Origin: Chitinophaga sp. MM2321
GTDB lineage: Bacteria > Bacteroidota > Bacteroidia > Chitinophagales > Chitinophagaceae
DNA: 64,000 nucleotides
NCBI RefSeq assembly: GCF_964033635.1
Contig: NZ_OZ035533.1
Coordinates: 124,001-188,000 of the forward strand
Direction: 5' to 3'
The notes below the pieces were generated by a model that was not told where the DNA came from, made no database searches, and saw nothing but the letters and a program-made list of their open reading frames with translations. A program made the position numbers and the translations under genes. This document shows positions 1 through 8,737 of the stretch, in pieces; position 1 is the first letter of the stretch; each line of letters opens with the position of its first letter.

Positions 1-294
1 CTGGATTATCAGGCTGCTTACTACCGGATATTCAATAATACCTGGAACTTAAAAGGGCTGGTCATTTCCGCATCCGCTCATGACCGCGGGTACCAGGTAT
101 CCGGCAGTATTCCCCTTCGTTTTTTCAGGGACCTCGTTGGTGCCGGAGGATCACTGAAAGGCAGCAAAATAAGGGTGGGTGTTTTCAGGGCGGATAAAAC
201 AGCCACAGATTTTAACTGGTTTTCCTGGATCAACCCCGGCGTACCGGAACCTGATTTTCACATCCCTGCTGCTTTGGGATTATTTGAATTCTGA
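1..294 (+). CDS. C-terminal end of a CBM9-like (DOMON-type) carbohydrate-binding protein, partial
   Basis: The window opens inside a reading frame that runs from base 1 to a TGA at 292-294, giving 97 residues. The tail contains WFSWINPG followed by PEPDFHIPAALG, the typical ending of CBM9-like beta-sandwich domains in Bacteroidota secreted proteins. The upstream part, including any signal peptide, lies outside the window. The Tat-exported DUF4838-like gene begins 48 bases downstream on the same strand, so the two probably form one transcription unit for handling an external glycan. The family call rests on a short C-terminal block and is moderate. Confidence 0.6.
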   Translation: MDYQAAYYRIFNNTWNLKGLVISASAHDRGYQVSGSIPLRFFRDLVGAGGSLKGSKIRVGVFRADKTATDFNWFSWINPGVPEPDFHIPAALGLFEF

Positions 295-342
295 TCATCC
301 ATTTTAACATACAAATTATTTACACGTTAAAACGAACAGGCA

Positions 343-1455
343 ATGAACACAACAAATCATTTATTCAATCGCAGGACATTTTTAACCCGTACAACGCCGG
401 CATTAGGTGCGTTATTGATACCAGGATTGTTTAGTAATGTATTCTCTGCTACAGCAGCATTTGAAAAACTTAAAACAAGAGGGGTAGTACTGGCTGTAGA
501 AGACCTGGAGTCACTGGATTGGCCGTTGCTGGCCCATAAAGCGGGATTAACAACCATTGGTACGCATATCACGCCATCACAGGTATCTGCCTTTATCACA
601 TCACCAAAGGGGCAGCAATTCCTGGCCGATTGCAGGAAATATAAAATTGAAGTAGAGCATGAACTGCATGCGATGCGGGATTTATTGCCCCGCAATCTTT
701 TTGAAAAGAAACCCGACATGTTCAGGATGAATGAACAGGGTGTCAGGGTACCGGATTTTAATTGCTGCGTGAGTTCAAAAGATGCATTGGATATCATTGC
801 GGAAAATGCCGTAAAGTATGCGGAAGTACTCACCCCTACTACGGGCAGGTATTTTTACTGGATCGATGATGCGGTGCCTATGTGCAAATGCAGTTCCTGC
901 AAAGACCTGAGCGATTCAGAGCAGGCCCTTATCATCGAGAATGCCATGATCAGGGCATTACGGAGGAAAGATCCAAATGCTACATTGGCGCATCTGGCCT
1001 ATGTAAATACAATGCCTCCTCCGCAAAAAGTTAAACCGGAGCCCGGCATCTTCCTGGAATTTGCACCCATCTACCGGCAATGGGACAAACCATTGTCAGA
1101 TAGCGCCGCAGGCATTGTTGCCCCCAAGCAGGGAAGTGGCGGCATGCTGACACATGGCCAAACGATGGAACTGCTGAAAGAAAACCTGCAGGTTTTCCCT
1201 GCCGACACTGCGCAGGTGCTGGAATACTGGCTGGATGTATCGTTACAAAGCAAATGGAAAAAGCCCGCGGTGAAAGTAGACTGGCATCCCGATGTATGCA
1301 GCAGTGATATCCGTACTTACGAACAGGCCGGTATCAGGCATGTCACTACTTTTGCCGTGTACATTGATGGCGCTTATAAGAACAGGTATAAAGACCTCGA
1401 TTTTATCAATGAGTATGGGAATATTTTGAAGACAGGTAGGGTGAGAAAGAAATAA
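343..1455 (+). CDS. Tat-exported DUF4838-like protein (putative glycoside-hydrolase-related)
   Basis: This 370-residue protein starts with a twin-arginine leader (NRRTFL around residues 9-14, then a hydrophobic stretch to about residue 37), so it is probably folded before export. The body has a Cys-rich motif MCKCSSCKDLS in its middle, followed by a region rich in aromatic residues. The CxCxxC arrangement followed by a Ser/Asp pair resembles DUF4838 proteins, which lie in polysaccharide loci and look like distant glycoside hydrolases. The preceding gene end is CBM9-like, which fits a carbohydrate role. No catalytic pair can be assigned by eye. An inverted repeat ends the unit 70 bases downstream. 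Confidence 0.55.
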   Translation: MNTTNHLFNRRTFLTRTTPALGALLIPGLFSNVFSATAAFEKLKTRGVVLAVEDLESLDWPLLAHKAGLTTIGTHITPSQVSAFITSPKGQQFLADCRKYKIEVEHELHAMRDLLPRNLFEKKPDMFRMNEQGVRVPDFNCCVSSKDALDIIAENAVKYAEVLTPTTGRYFYWIDDAVPMCKCSSCKDLSDSEQALIIENAMIRALRRKDPNATLAHLAYVNTMPPPQKVKPEPGIFLEFAPIYRQWDKPLSDSAAGIVAPKQGSGGMLTHGQTMELLKENLQVFPADTAQVLEYWLDVSLQSKWKKPAVKVDWHPDVCSSDIRTYEQAGIRHVTTFAVYIDGAYKNRYKDLDFINEYGNILKTGRVRKK

Positions 1456-1523
1456 GTTGATGCCATCAGCCCCGTTCTTCCCCGCAAAGGGGGCCTGATC
1501 TCAGTAGACACCATGACGAAATC

Positions 1524-1557
1524 AAAGCCGCATACATCGCAGGATGTAGGCGGCTTT
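1524..1557 (+). terminator. Hairpin terminator after the DUF4838-like gene
   Basis: Two 15-base arms (1524-1538 and 1543-1557) pair with one mismatch around a GCAG loop. The outer arms are AAAG and CTTT. There is no clean T-run afterwards, so it may be a stabilising 3' hairpin rather than a strong intrinsic terminator. Confidence 0.55.
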
Positions 1558-1608
1558 GTCGTTAGTTGCCGCAATTATTAATTATCTTACCTGGCAAGAA
1601 TCCGTACC

Positions 1609-2115
1609 ATGAGAAAAAAGAAAAAAGCAAAACTTGAGGAGGAGTTATATTGGTCAAACTTTTTCTATTTTAATGTCCCTGCTCACTTGAATGAAATTCC
1701 CACCCACATGGAGCGCCTAAATTTCAGAAGATACCATGTGGATGATGAAGGGATTTTAAAGATGGTCGGAGTTGTCAGATCTGTTTATCAGATGGACCTT
1801 GATGGAACAGATATTACCAATGAGGGGATCAGGCATTTGACGCAGCTTGAAAAGATACAGGAACTGAGGCTGAAAAACTGCAAAGGAATAGATAATGGTT
1901 GCCTGGAATTTCTGTATCAGATTAAAGGCCTGGAGTTGCTCTACCTGGGAGGATCGGGTATCACAGTGGATGGGCTTTCCGGTATTTCCTGCCTCAAAGA
2001 TTTAAAAAGCTTTTATATTTCTGCTGATGATAATGAAGATCCTGAAAAGTTACGCAGTATAGCGGCATCGTTACCGCCCGGTTGTGAATTTATAGTAAAT
2101 CACCGGGCGTTTTAA
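1609..2115 (+). CDS. Small leucine-rich-repeat protein
   Basis: This 168-residue protein has no signal peptide and a Lys-rich start (KKKKAK). From about residue 60 it shows LRR-like spacing: MDLDGTDITNEGIRHLTQL, then ELRLKNCKGIDNGCLEFL, then LLYLGGSGITVDGL. This pattern of about 23-25 residues resembles the AMN1/F-box-type LRRs that mediate protein binding. It stands alone between two hairpins, so it is probably monocistronic. Function is unknown; a cytosolic protein-binding role is inferred only from the repeat type. Confidence 0.6.
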   Translation: MRKKKKAKLEEELYWSNFFYFNVPAHLNEIPTHMERLNFRRYHVDDEGILKMVGVVRSVYQMDLDGTDITNEGIRHLTQLEKIQELRLKNCKGIDNGCLEFLYQIKGLELLYLGGSGITVDGLSGISCLKDLKSFYISADDNEDPEKLRSIAASLPPGCEFIVNHRAF

Positions 2116-2119
2116 AGGA

Positions 2120-2148
2120 GGGTGCCCCGTTTAATATCCAGGGCACCC
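2120..2148. terminator. Hairpin terminator between convergent genes
   Basis: GGGTGCCC (2120-2127) pairs perfectly with GGGCACCC (2141-2148) across a 13-base loop. It sits between the stop of the LRR gene and the stop of the DUF885 gene, which are convergent, so it could serve both strands. Confidence 0.6.
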
Positions 2149-2156
2149 GTATAATT

Positions 2157-3932
2157 TTATCGTCCTGCCCAGCGGGCCATTTTTTGTTCCAGGATAGAAA
2201 GCGGCACACAACCATCTTTCAGCAGTTCATCGTGGAAAGAGGATAAGCTGAATTTATCACCCAGTTCCTGCGTGTATTTGTTACGTAGCTCACGGATTTT
2301 GATCTCACCGATTTTATAGGAGAGGGCTTGCCCGGGAATGGCCATGTAGCGTTCAATTTCTGCGGTTACTTCCTGTTCGGATACCGGTTCGTTGTCCATC
2401 ATATATTTGATGGCCTGTTCGCGGGTCCAGCCTTTGGTGTGTAAACCAACGTCCACGACTAAACGAATAGCGCGGTGTATTTCATCGGACAAGCGGCCGA
2501 AGTACATGTAAGGGTCGGTATACAATCCCAGTTCTTTACCCAGGCTTTCACAATAGAGGGCATATCCTTCGCCGTAGGCGCCGATCCAGGAGAAGCGACG
2601 GAATTTAGGCAGCGAATCGTTTTCCTGTTGCAGCGAGAATTGGAAGTGATGACCAGGAATCGCTTCGTGGAGGAACAGGCATTCCATACCGGTATAGCTG
2701 AATTTGGTGGCGTCCAGTATGGGTACATAAAATACACCGGGACGGGTACCATCCGGGCTTCCCGGCATATATTCTGCGGAAGCGGAGGCCGCGCGGTAGG
2801 CTTCTGTTTGCCTGATCTCAAACTTTGTTTTTGGGAAATGACCATACATCTTTTTTACGCCCGGCATAATTTTGTTCTCAATCGCTTTGAATGAGTCGAG
2901 GATGGCAGCGGGAGTTTTGAAGATGCGTAACTTTTTATCCGTACGTACTGATAAAAAAAATGCGGGCAGGTCGCCTTTAAAACCGGTGCTGTTTTTCACC
3001 GCTTCCATTTCGTCACGGATGCGGGCTACTTCTTTCTCTCCCAGTTCAAAAATTTCTTCCGGCGATTTGTTGGTGGTGGTCCAGTATTTTATGAGATAGG
3101 TATAATAGGCGCTGCCATCTGGTATCCCGTTGATGCCGCTGCTGGCACGTGCTTTAGGAAGATATTCCTTTTCCATAAACTGGTGCAGTTTGGCGTATGA
3201 TGGCAGGATATAATTTTCTATGGCGGCTGTATAATCCTTGGTCAGCTGGGCTTTTGCAGCTGCATCCAGGGAGTCGGGCAATGTTTTCAGGGGAGCATAG
3301 TACACATTGCCGGTATCTTTTTTTGCCAGGGCTGCCAGTTGTGGAATCGTTTTTACCACAAGAGATTTCGGCAACACATAGCCGGTAGCAATGCCGCGGC
3401 GCATATTGGCAATAGCGGTATCGGTCCATACGGCAAACCCCTGCATACGATGTATAAAGTTTTCGTAGTCCTTTCTGTTTTTAAATGGTTGGGCGGAAGA
3501 CCCCGATCCCAGTTGCGCCAGGGTGAGCGGCAAACAGGTAAACTGTTGTACCGGCATCAGGTGATCATGAAAAGTTAGTCCTTCGCGGTTGATCTCAAAT
3601 TCACGTTGCAGCATGTCGTAGGTAATGCGGTCATTACCGGATAAGACTGCCGTATCAATACCTTTCAGCTGTTGCTGCCAGGCGGCAAAGAAGGAGTCGG
3701 CATGCGCGCGATAGCTTTCGCTGATGTCAACGGGCAACTGGTCATTGTATTGATTTTCGCCGTTGAAGGTAGCCTGTAGTGGGTTTAAGGCCATGTTAGC
3801 ATCGTAGTAAGCAGCAGCCAGGTGATGCAGTGAGTCCTGCATGGCGGATGGATTGCTATGGCTGCCTTTTTGCTGACAGGCCCCTGCAAAGAGGGCTCCC
3901 ACCAGGATCAGACAACCTTTTAGTTTAGCCAT
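2157..3932 (-). CDS. DUF885 family lipoprotein, putative zinc metallopeptidase
   Basis: This 591-residue protein starts with a lipoprotein signal peptide ending in LFAGAC (Cys at about residue 19), so it should be tethered to a membrane facing the periplasm or cell surface. Residues 422-429 read HEAIPGHH, the signature of DUF885 proteins, a divergent HExxH-like zinc site (HEAxPGHH). The length fits the family, usually 550-620 residues. Members are often annotated as peptidases or X-Pro dipeptidyl-type enzymes, but substrates are largely unknown. The gene is monocistronic on the minus strand and converges with the LRR gene. Confidence 0.85.
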   Translation of the reverse strand: MAKLKGCLILVGALFAGACQQKGSHSNPSAMQDSLHHLAAAYYDANMALNPLQATFNGENQYNDQLPVDISESYRAHADSFFAAWQQQLKGIDTAVLSGNDRITYDMLQREFEINREGLTFHDHLMPVQQFTCLPLTLAQLGSGSSAQPFKNRKDYENFIHRMQGFAVWTDTAIANMRRGIATGYVLPKSLVVKTIPQLAALAKKDTGNVYYAPLKTLPDSLDAAAKAQLTKDYTAAIENYILPSYAKLHQFMEKEYLPKARASSGINGIPDGSAYYTYLIKYWTTTNKSPEEIFELGEKEVARIRDEMEAVKNSTGFKGDLPAFFLSVRTDKKLRIFKTPAAILDSFKAIENKIMPGVKKMYGHFPKTKFEIRQTEAYRAASASAEYMPGSPDGTRPGVFYVPILDATKFSYTGMECLFLHEAIPGHHFQFSLQQENDSLPKFRRFSWIGAYGEGYALYCESLGKELGLYTDPYMYFGRLSDEIHRAIRLVVDVGLHTKGWTREQAIKYMMDNEPVSEQEVTAEIERYMAIPGQALSYKIGEIKIRELRNKYTQELGDKFSLSSFHDELLKDGCVPLSILEQKMARWAGR

Positions 3933-4019
3933 TTGATTATTTTTTGATTTGGTGATTGGGTGTCGGAGGAGAATTCTTTTTGGAAGCTAAATAAAAACAG
4001 GAAAATAACCCAATAAAAA

Positions 4020-4045
4020 AAGCATTCCGAAGAATCGGAATGCTT
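4020..4045 (-). terminator. Rho-independent terminator of the double-DUF1080 gene
   Basis: A perfect 11-bp stem (4020-4030 with 4035-4045) closes an AGAA/TTCT loop. Read on the minus strand it is followed by a T-run (plus-strand A-run 4015-4020), placed about 40 bases after the stop codon of the gene it terminates. Confidence 0.85.
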
Positions 4046-4086
4046 ATTTAGAACAGTGAACAATGAAAAAAAAGATAAAAAATATT

Positions 4087-5454
4087 TTATTTCAAGATTT
4101 TTATACGAATACTTTTATACGAAACTTCATTACCATGATCCTGTAAAAGGATGTGCCCTTCCGGCCACAGACCAAAATTTTTCCAGTTTTTATACTTGCT
4201 GATGGCCACCAGATCCTTGAATGCCTGGGACCCACGTTCATACTCCAACACTTTAAAACCATTCAGCCAATGTTCTACATGGTTATTCGGATACACAATA
4301 ATACGACCTTTGTTCCATTCTCCAATGGGGTGCAGGGCACGTTTTTCTTGTTTTCTTGTAATCATGTCATACAAAGAAGCCAAGGTACGGTTTCCATCGC
4401 GTCCCAGCTTGGCATCCGGATGTCTTTCGTCATCCAGCACCTGGTATTCAAGCCCGATAGCTGATTTACCACCTGTTTCGTACGTCTCGCTTACAAAGTA
4501 TTTTACTCCACTATTCGCGCCAGGCGTGAGTTTGAACATAAACTCCAGTTCAAATGCACCATATTGTTTCTCGGTGACAATATCACCACCGCTGCCTTCT
4601 TCGTTACCGTTGGAATGCTCAATGGTAAATACACCATCCTTCATTACCCAGCCTTTTGTAGGGAAATTTTTTTTGTATACCCCTCTCCAGCCGTTGGAGG
4701 TTTTGCCATCCCACAGCAGTTGGTAACCATTCTTTTTTTCCTGGCCTGAAATCGTGTTATCCACATTATTGACTACATAGATATTATCATAGGGAGAATA
4801 TTGTTTAGCCCCCGGATTTTCTATGATGCGGATATTTTTCCAGTAGATGTTTTTATTGTCATCAGCCGCTTTTGTGCCGATGCCATGCACCTGGAGAGCG
4901 ATGAAACCCTTTGGTAGTGCGGTATCCACCAGGTGGGCGGTAGGTATACCGTTTACCCATGTACGCATTTCATTACCTCGGCATTCAATGCGGTACTTGT
5001 TCCAGCCATCTTTTTTGAAGGCTTGCTGACCGGCAGGATTCAGCTCCATCGGGTATTGCCACCCTCTTCTGCCTTCTTCATAAATACCACCGCTCCATTT
5101 ACGGTCGGATGGGTCAATTTCCATCTGATAGCCAAACACCCGGCCATTCTGATAGTCTGCCCTGCTCTGGCTGCGGAACTGGATACCGGAGTTAAACTCC
5201 TTTCCCAGCTTGAATTCAAGCTCCAATATAAAATCACCGTACTCTTTTTCTGTTACCAGGAAAGAGTTGGGCGTGTTCAGCACGGTTGTGCCTACTATCT
5301 CACCATTCTGGGCATTATATATCGCTTTCCCTCCCAGCTGTTTCCAGCCTTTGAGGTCTTTACCATTAAAAAGCGACTGCCACTGGGCTTTCTGCGCAAA
5401 GAGGCCGCTGCATATAAGAAGCAAGCTGCCACATAAAAGGATCGTTTTTTTCAT
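4087..5454 (-). CDS. Secreted protein with two DUF1080 (3-keto-disaccharide hydrolase) domains
   Basis: The start at 5454 is chosen because it begins a clean signal peptide ([21 protein letters not shown], cleavage near residue 20); the in-frame upstream ATG would add 33 non-signal residues. The mature part carries two DUF1080 folds in tandem, the first opening with [12 protein letters not shown] (residues 27-38) and the second with [13 protein letters not shown] near residue 246. DUF1080 (PF06439) is a concanavalin-like sandwich now linked to hydrolysis of 3-keto-glycosides. Of 455 residues, the two domains fill almost everything. The gene is divergent from a SusC/SusD operon and shares a LacI-type operator arrangement with it, which suggests joint control by a glycan signal. 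Confidence 0.85.
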   Translation of the reverse strand: MKKTILLCGSLLLICSGLFAQKAQWQSLFNGKDLKGWKQLGGKAIYNAQNGEIVGTTVLNTPNSFLVTEKEYGDFILELEFKLGKEFNSGIQFRSQSRADYQNGRVFGYQMEIDPSDRKWSGGIYEEGRRGWQYPMELNPAGQQAFKKDGWNKYRIECRGNEMRTWVNGIPTAHLVDTALPKGFIALQVHGIGTKAADDNKNIYWKNIRIIENPGAKQYSPYDNIYVVNNVDNTISGQEKKNGYQLLWDGKTSNGWRGVYKKNFPTKGWVMKDGVFTIEHSNGNEEGSGGDIVTEKQYGAFELEFMFKLTPGANSGVKYFVSETYETGGKSAIGLEYQVLDDERHPDAKLGRDGNRTLASLYDMITRKQEKRALHPIGEWNKGRIIVYPNNHVEHWLNGFKVLEYERGSQAFKDLVAISKYKNWKNFGLWPEGHILLQDHGNEVSYKSIRIKILK

Positions 5455-5475
5455 AACTAAACCGGAATAAGGTGT

Positions 5476-5507
5476 CCAAAATAAACAATGAAAATGATTT
5501 TTACAAC
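5476..5507 (-). promoter_or_regulatory. Bacteroidota-type promoter for the double-DUF1080 gene
   Basis: On the minus strand, GTTG (5507-5504), a 20-base spacer and TATTTTGG (5483-5476) approximate TTTG-N19-TAnnTTTG. The -7 octamer is identical to the one on the opposite side that drives susC. The expected start of transcription is near 5470, giving a leader of about 16 nt. Confidence 0.5.
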
Positions 5508-5515
5508 CGATTGCA
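5502..5515. promoter_or_regulatory. LacI/GalR-type operator, degenerate copy on the DUF1080 side
   Basis: On the minus strand this reads TGCAATCGGTTGTA, 12 of 14 bases identical to the perfect copies at 5589 and 47187. It overlaps the -33 box of the leftward promoter in exactly the same position (box ending two bases before the operator end) as its partner does on the susC side. A repressor bound here would occlude sigma factor contact. Confidence 0.5.
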
Positions 5516-5588
5516 AAGATTAAATAAGTATTTTTTTTACGCTTTCTGACCAAACCTACTAAATACGCCCATTCAGCAGAATTTATTT

Positions 5589-5602
5589 TGCAATCGTTTG
5601 CA
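5589..5602. promoter_or_regulatory. LacI/GalR-type operator upstream of susC
   Basis: TGCAATCGTTTGCA is a near-palindrome with TGCAA/TTGCA arms around a central CG, the shape of LacI/GalR family operators. It contains the TTTG -33 box of the susC promoter. The same 14 bases recur without change at 47187-47200 in front of the fucosidase/arylsulfatase pair. No LacI-family regulator is encoded in the window. Confidence 0.6.
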
Positions 5603-5627
5603 TTTATTTAAAAATGTCTTATTTTGG
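5597..5627 (+). promoter_or_regulatory. Bacteroidota-type promoter of the first susC/susD operon
   Basis: TTTG (5597-5600), a 19-base spacer, then TATTTTGG (5620-5627), close to TTTG-N19-TAnnTTTG. The transcript would have a leader of about 65 nt before the susC ATG. Confidence 0.6.
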
Positions 5628-5697
5628 CCCTCAAGATAATTTCAACCAAAAAGGAACCAGAAAAGAATAACCCAAACCATATCTGAAAAACACCGTT

Positions 5698-8697
5698 ATG
5701 AATAAACCAATTTTGCGTACATGCTGTGTAGCATTATGCCTGCTATTTCACCAGCTATCACACGCCCAGTCCATTTCCATTGAAGGAAATGTAAATGCCA
5801 AAGACCAGTCGCCACTACCAGGTGTAACAGTTGCCATAAAAGGACAATCGCTGGGAACCCAGACTGACATTAAAGGGCATTACAAACTGACTGTAAAAGA
5901 TGCTGCCAACACGGTATTGACATTCTCCTTCATTGGGTTCACCACCCGCGAAGAACCTGTCAAAGGCCGCAGCATTATTAGTCTCACCCTGGAAGAAGAT
6001 CAGAAAAAACTGGAGGAAATTGTCGTGGTAGGGTATGGTCAGCAAAAGAAAAAAGATGTGACCGGATCTATTTCATCCGTCAGCTCAAAGGCTATCCAGG
6101 ATGTACCGGTCACCAATCCGCAACAGGCCCTGCAAGGACGCGCGCCCGGTGTGGAAGTAATCAATAACAGCAGCAAGCCGGGAGACGAGCCACAGGTCCG
6201 TATCCGCGGAAGCCGCTCCCTCAACGCCGGCAACGACCCGCTATATGTGGTAGACGGAATCCCGTATGCAGGTAACCTCAGCGACATCGGCACCGGTGTT
6301 ATACAATCCATGGATATTTTGAAAGATGCCTCCGCCACCGCTATTTATGGCTCCAGAGGGGCCAACGGCGTTGTACTCATCACCACCCAGCGGGGGAAGG
6401 TGAGCAAACCGGTAGTGTCTTACAGCGGCTCCTATGGTTATGTACAGCAACTGGGAGAAACCGATATGATGGATGCCGGCCGGTTTATTGAAATGCGCCG
6501 CGAAGCCAGCAGAACAATCGGTAAGTATAATGATAATAATCCCGACTCTTCCGATGCGAAAATTTTTAACCCCGTGGAGCTGGCGAATATAAAGAAAGGA
6601 ACAAACGTAGACTGGCAGAAGCTCCTGATCTCTCCGGGGTATCAGACCAATCATGCGGTGAGCGTGGCAGGCGGCAATGAAAAAACAAAATATACCGTCG
6701 GCATAGGCTACTTTAAAGACCAGGGCGTGCTGAAATTGCAGAGTTATGAACGTTATAACCTCAACCTGGGCATAGACCAGCAGATCGGCGACCGTGTAAA
6801 AGTAGGTGCGTCCCTGTTAGGCTCCTATAGTACCCGTACCGGTGAAACCTATAACGGTATCGACAATGCCCTGAAAATGCTGCCCATCGCAGCACCCTAC
6901 GATTCCGCCGGTAATCTCATTACCTATCCCACAGGTGATAACCAGCAACCCAATCCATTACTGGATTACACCAATAATAACCGGGTGGAAAACATGAAAC
7001 GCTTCCGCATCTTCGCCAGCTTATACGGCGAAGTGGAAATTACCGACGGCCTCAAATACAGGCTGAACGTAGGCCCGGACATACAGCATTATAACTATGG
7101 CATTTTCCAGGGTAAAAATAATACCAACCTGCTGATAGGCGGCGGCGATGCCACCGCCAGCAAAGGCAATGCATCCACCATTGCCTATACCATCGAAAAC
7201 GTACTGACCTATAATAAAGTCATCAAAAAACACAGTATAGGCTTTACCGGTTTATACAGCGTACAGCGCCAGAATGTAGATATTTCCAGTACAAACGTGA
7301 GGGGGATTCCCGTAGAAACGCAGGAATATTATAACCTGGGCCAGGCATTGAATGTAACCGGGGTAACCAGCAGTCTGAGCTCCTGGACCATCCTGTCTTA
7401 CATGGGTCGCCTGAACTATGGATTTAATGACCGCTATCTCTTAACCCTCACCCTGCGTGCAGATGGGTCCTCCCGCTTTGCACCGGGCAAACAATGGGGC
7501 TATTTCCCTTCCGTGGCCGCCGCCTGGAATATTATCAATGAAGATTTCCTGAAAGGCCAGCACATACTGGATAACCTGAAACTGCGCGCCAGCTTCGGAC
7601 GTATCGGTAACACCGGTATTGCACCCTATGCTACGCAAGGTCAGTTAGCCAGGATACCTTATTCATTTGCTGGAAAAGGCTCTCTGGGCTTTGTGCCCAA
7701 TGAATTGCGCAATCCTGATCTTACCTGGGAAACGACTACGTCAACGGATATAGGTCTTGATTTCGGCTTCTTCAACGGCCGTATTACCGGTGTTTTCGAA
7801 TGGTACAACCAGAAAACAACGGACTTGCTGATGCCGCATCTGCTGCCTTACAGCAACGGGTTTAACAGTGTGCTGGAAAACGTGGGATCTTCCCGTAACA
7901 AGGGTATTGAAATAGGTATCGGCGCTACTGTGATCGACAACCCCGATGGTTTCGGCTGGAAAATGGATGTGAACTATTTCCGCAACACCTCTGAGATCCT
8001 GTCCATTGGCGGCGGACGGACTGCCGATGTGGGTAACGCCTGGTTTGTGGGTCAGCCTACCTATGTTTATTATGATTTTAAGAAGATAGGTATCTGGCAA
8101 ACAAAAGATGCACAGGAAGCAGCATTGTACAACCTGAAACCAGGAGAAATCAGGCTGGAAGATGTGAATAATGACAAAAAAATTGATGCAAACGACCGGC
8201 AGATCCTGGGTTCTCCGCAACCTAAATGGTCTGGCGGAACTACGCAACGTTTCTCCTGGAAAGGGCTGGAACTGTCTGTTGTAGCGTTTGCGCGGGTAGG
8301 TAGTATGATCAAGAGTGATTTCTATCAGAACTATAACACGCTCTTTGGCCGTTATAATAATCTGAATATTAATTATTTCACACCCACTACACCATCCAAT
8401 GATTTTCCCCGTCCTAATGCCAACCAGGAAAGACCCAGCAACTATCAATCACTCAGTTATTTCGATGGTTCCTTCTTCAAGATCAGGAATATAACACTGG
8501 CTTACTCCCTGCCAGATCCGGTAGTAAAGCGTATGCAGATGCAGGAACTGCGTTTCAATGTAAGCGTAAAACAGCCGCTGATCCTCGCACCATACCGCCA
8601 AACATGGAAAGGGGTTGATCCGGAAGATGTGAATGTGATAGGCATTGATGCACCCGCTACCTGGATGATCCAGTTTGGTGTAAATGCAAGGTTCTGA
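5698..8697 (+). CDS. SusC/RagA-family TonB-linked outer-membrane receptor
   Basis: This 999-residue protein imports oligosaccharides or other oligomers across the outer membrane with TonB energy, working with the SusD-like lipoprotein encoded next. A signal peptide (about residues 1-23, ending SHAQ) is followed by a carboxypeptidase-D-like regulatory domain (about 27-105). The SusC hallmark EEIVVVGYGQQKKKDVTGS lies near residue 107, followed by the plug (LYVVDGIPYAG, GSRGANGVVLITT) and a long beta-barrel ending in an aromatic residue (NARF). It has no STN domain, so it is not expected to signal to an anti-sigma factor. Control is more likely through the LacI-type operator upstream. The susD gene follows after 40 bases. 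Confidence 0.95.
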   Translation: MNKPILRTCCVALCLLFHQLSHAQSISIEGNVNAKDQSPLPGVTVAIKGQSLGTQTDIKGHYKLTVKDAANTVLTFSFIGFTTREEPVKGRSIISLTLEEDQKKLEEIVVVGYGQQKKKDVTGSISSVSSKAIQDVPVTNPQQALQGRAPGVEVINNSSKPGDEPQVRIRGSRSLNAGNDPLYVVDGIPYAGNLSDIGTGVIQSMDILKDASATAIYGSRGANGVVLITTQRGKVSKPVVSYSGSYGYVQQLGETDMMDAGRFIEMRREASRTIGKYNDNNPDSSDAKIFNPVELANIKKGTNVDWQKLLISPGYQTNHAVSVAGGNEKTKYTVGIGYFKDQGVLKLQSYERYNLNLGIDQQIGDRVKVGASLLGSYSTRTGETYNGIDNALKMLPIAAPYDSAGNLITYPTGDNQQPNPLLDYTNNNRVENMKRFRIFASLYGEVEITDGLKYRLNVGPDIQHYNYGIFQGKNNTNLLIGGGDATASKGNASTIAYTIENVLTYNKVIKKHSIGFTGLYSVQRQNVDISSTNVRGIPVETQEYYNLGQALNVTGVTSSLSSWTILSYMGRLNYGFNDRYLLTLTLRADGSSRFAPGKQWGYFPSVAAAWNIINEDFLKGQHILDNLKLRASFGRIGNTGIAPYATQGQLARIPYSFAGKGSLGFVPNELRNPDLTWETTTSTDIGLDFGFFNGRITGVFEWYNQKTTDLLMPHLLPYSNGFNSVLENVGSSRNKGIEIGIGATVIDNPDGFGWKMDVNYFRNTSEILSIGGGRTADVGNAWFVGQPTYVYYDFKKIGIWQTKDAQEAALYNLKPGEIRLEDVNNDKKIDANDRQILGSPQPKWSGGTTQRFSWKGLELSVVAFARVGSMIKSDFYQNYNTLFGRYNNLNINYFTPTTPSNDFPRPNANQERPSNYQSLSYFDGSFFKIRNITLAYSLPDPVVKRMQMQELRFNVSVKQPLILAPYRQTWKGVDPEDVNVIGIDAPATWMIQFGVNARF

Positions 8698-8737
8698 TAA
8701 TGGGATGATCTGATTTTAAATCTTTAAAAGTAAACGT

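Noticed and set aside
7741..8448. 235-codon minus-strand ORF opposite susC
   Set aside because: Antisense shadow of a confident SusC gene with no family features.
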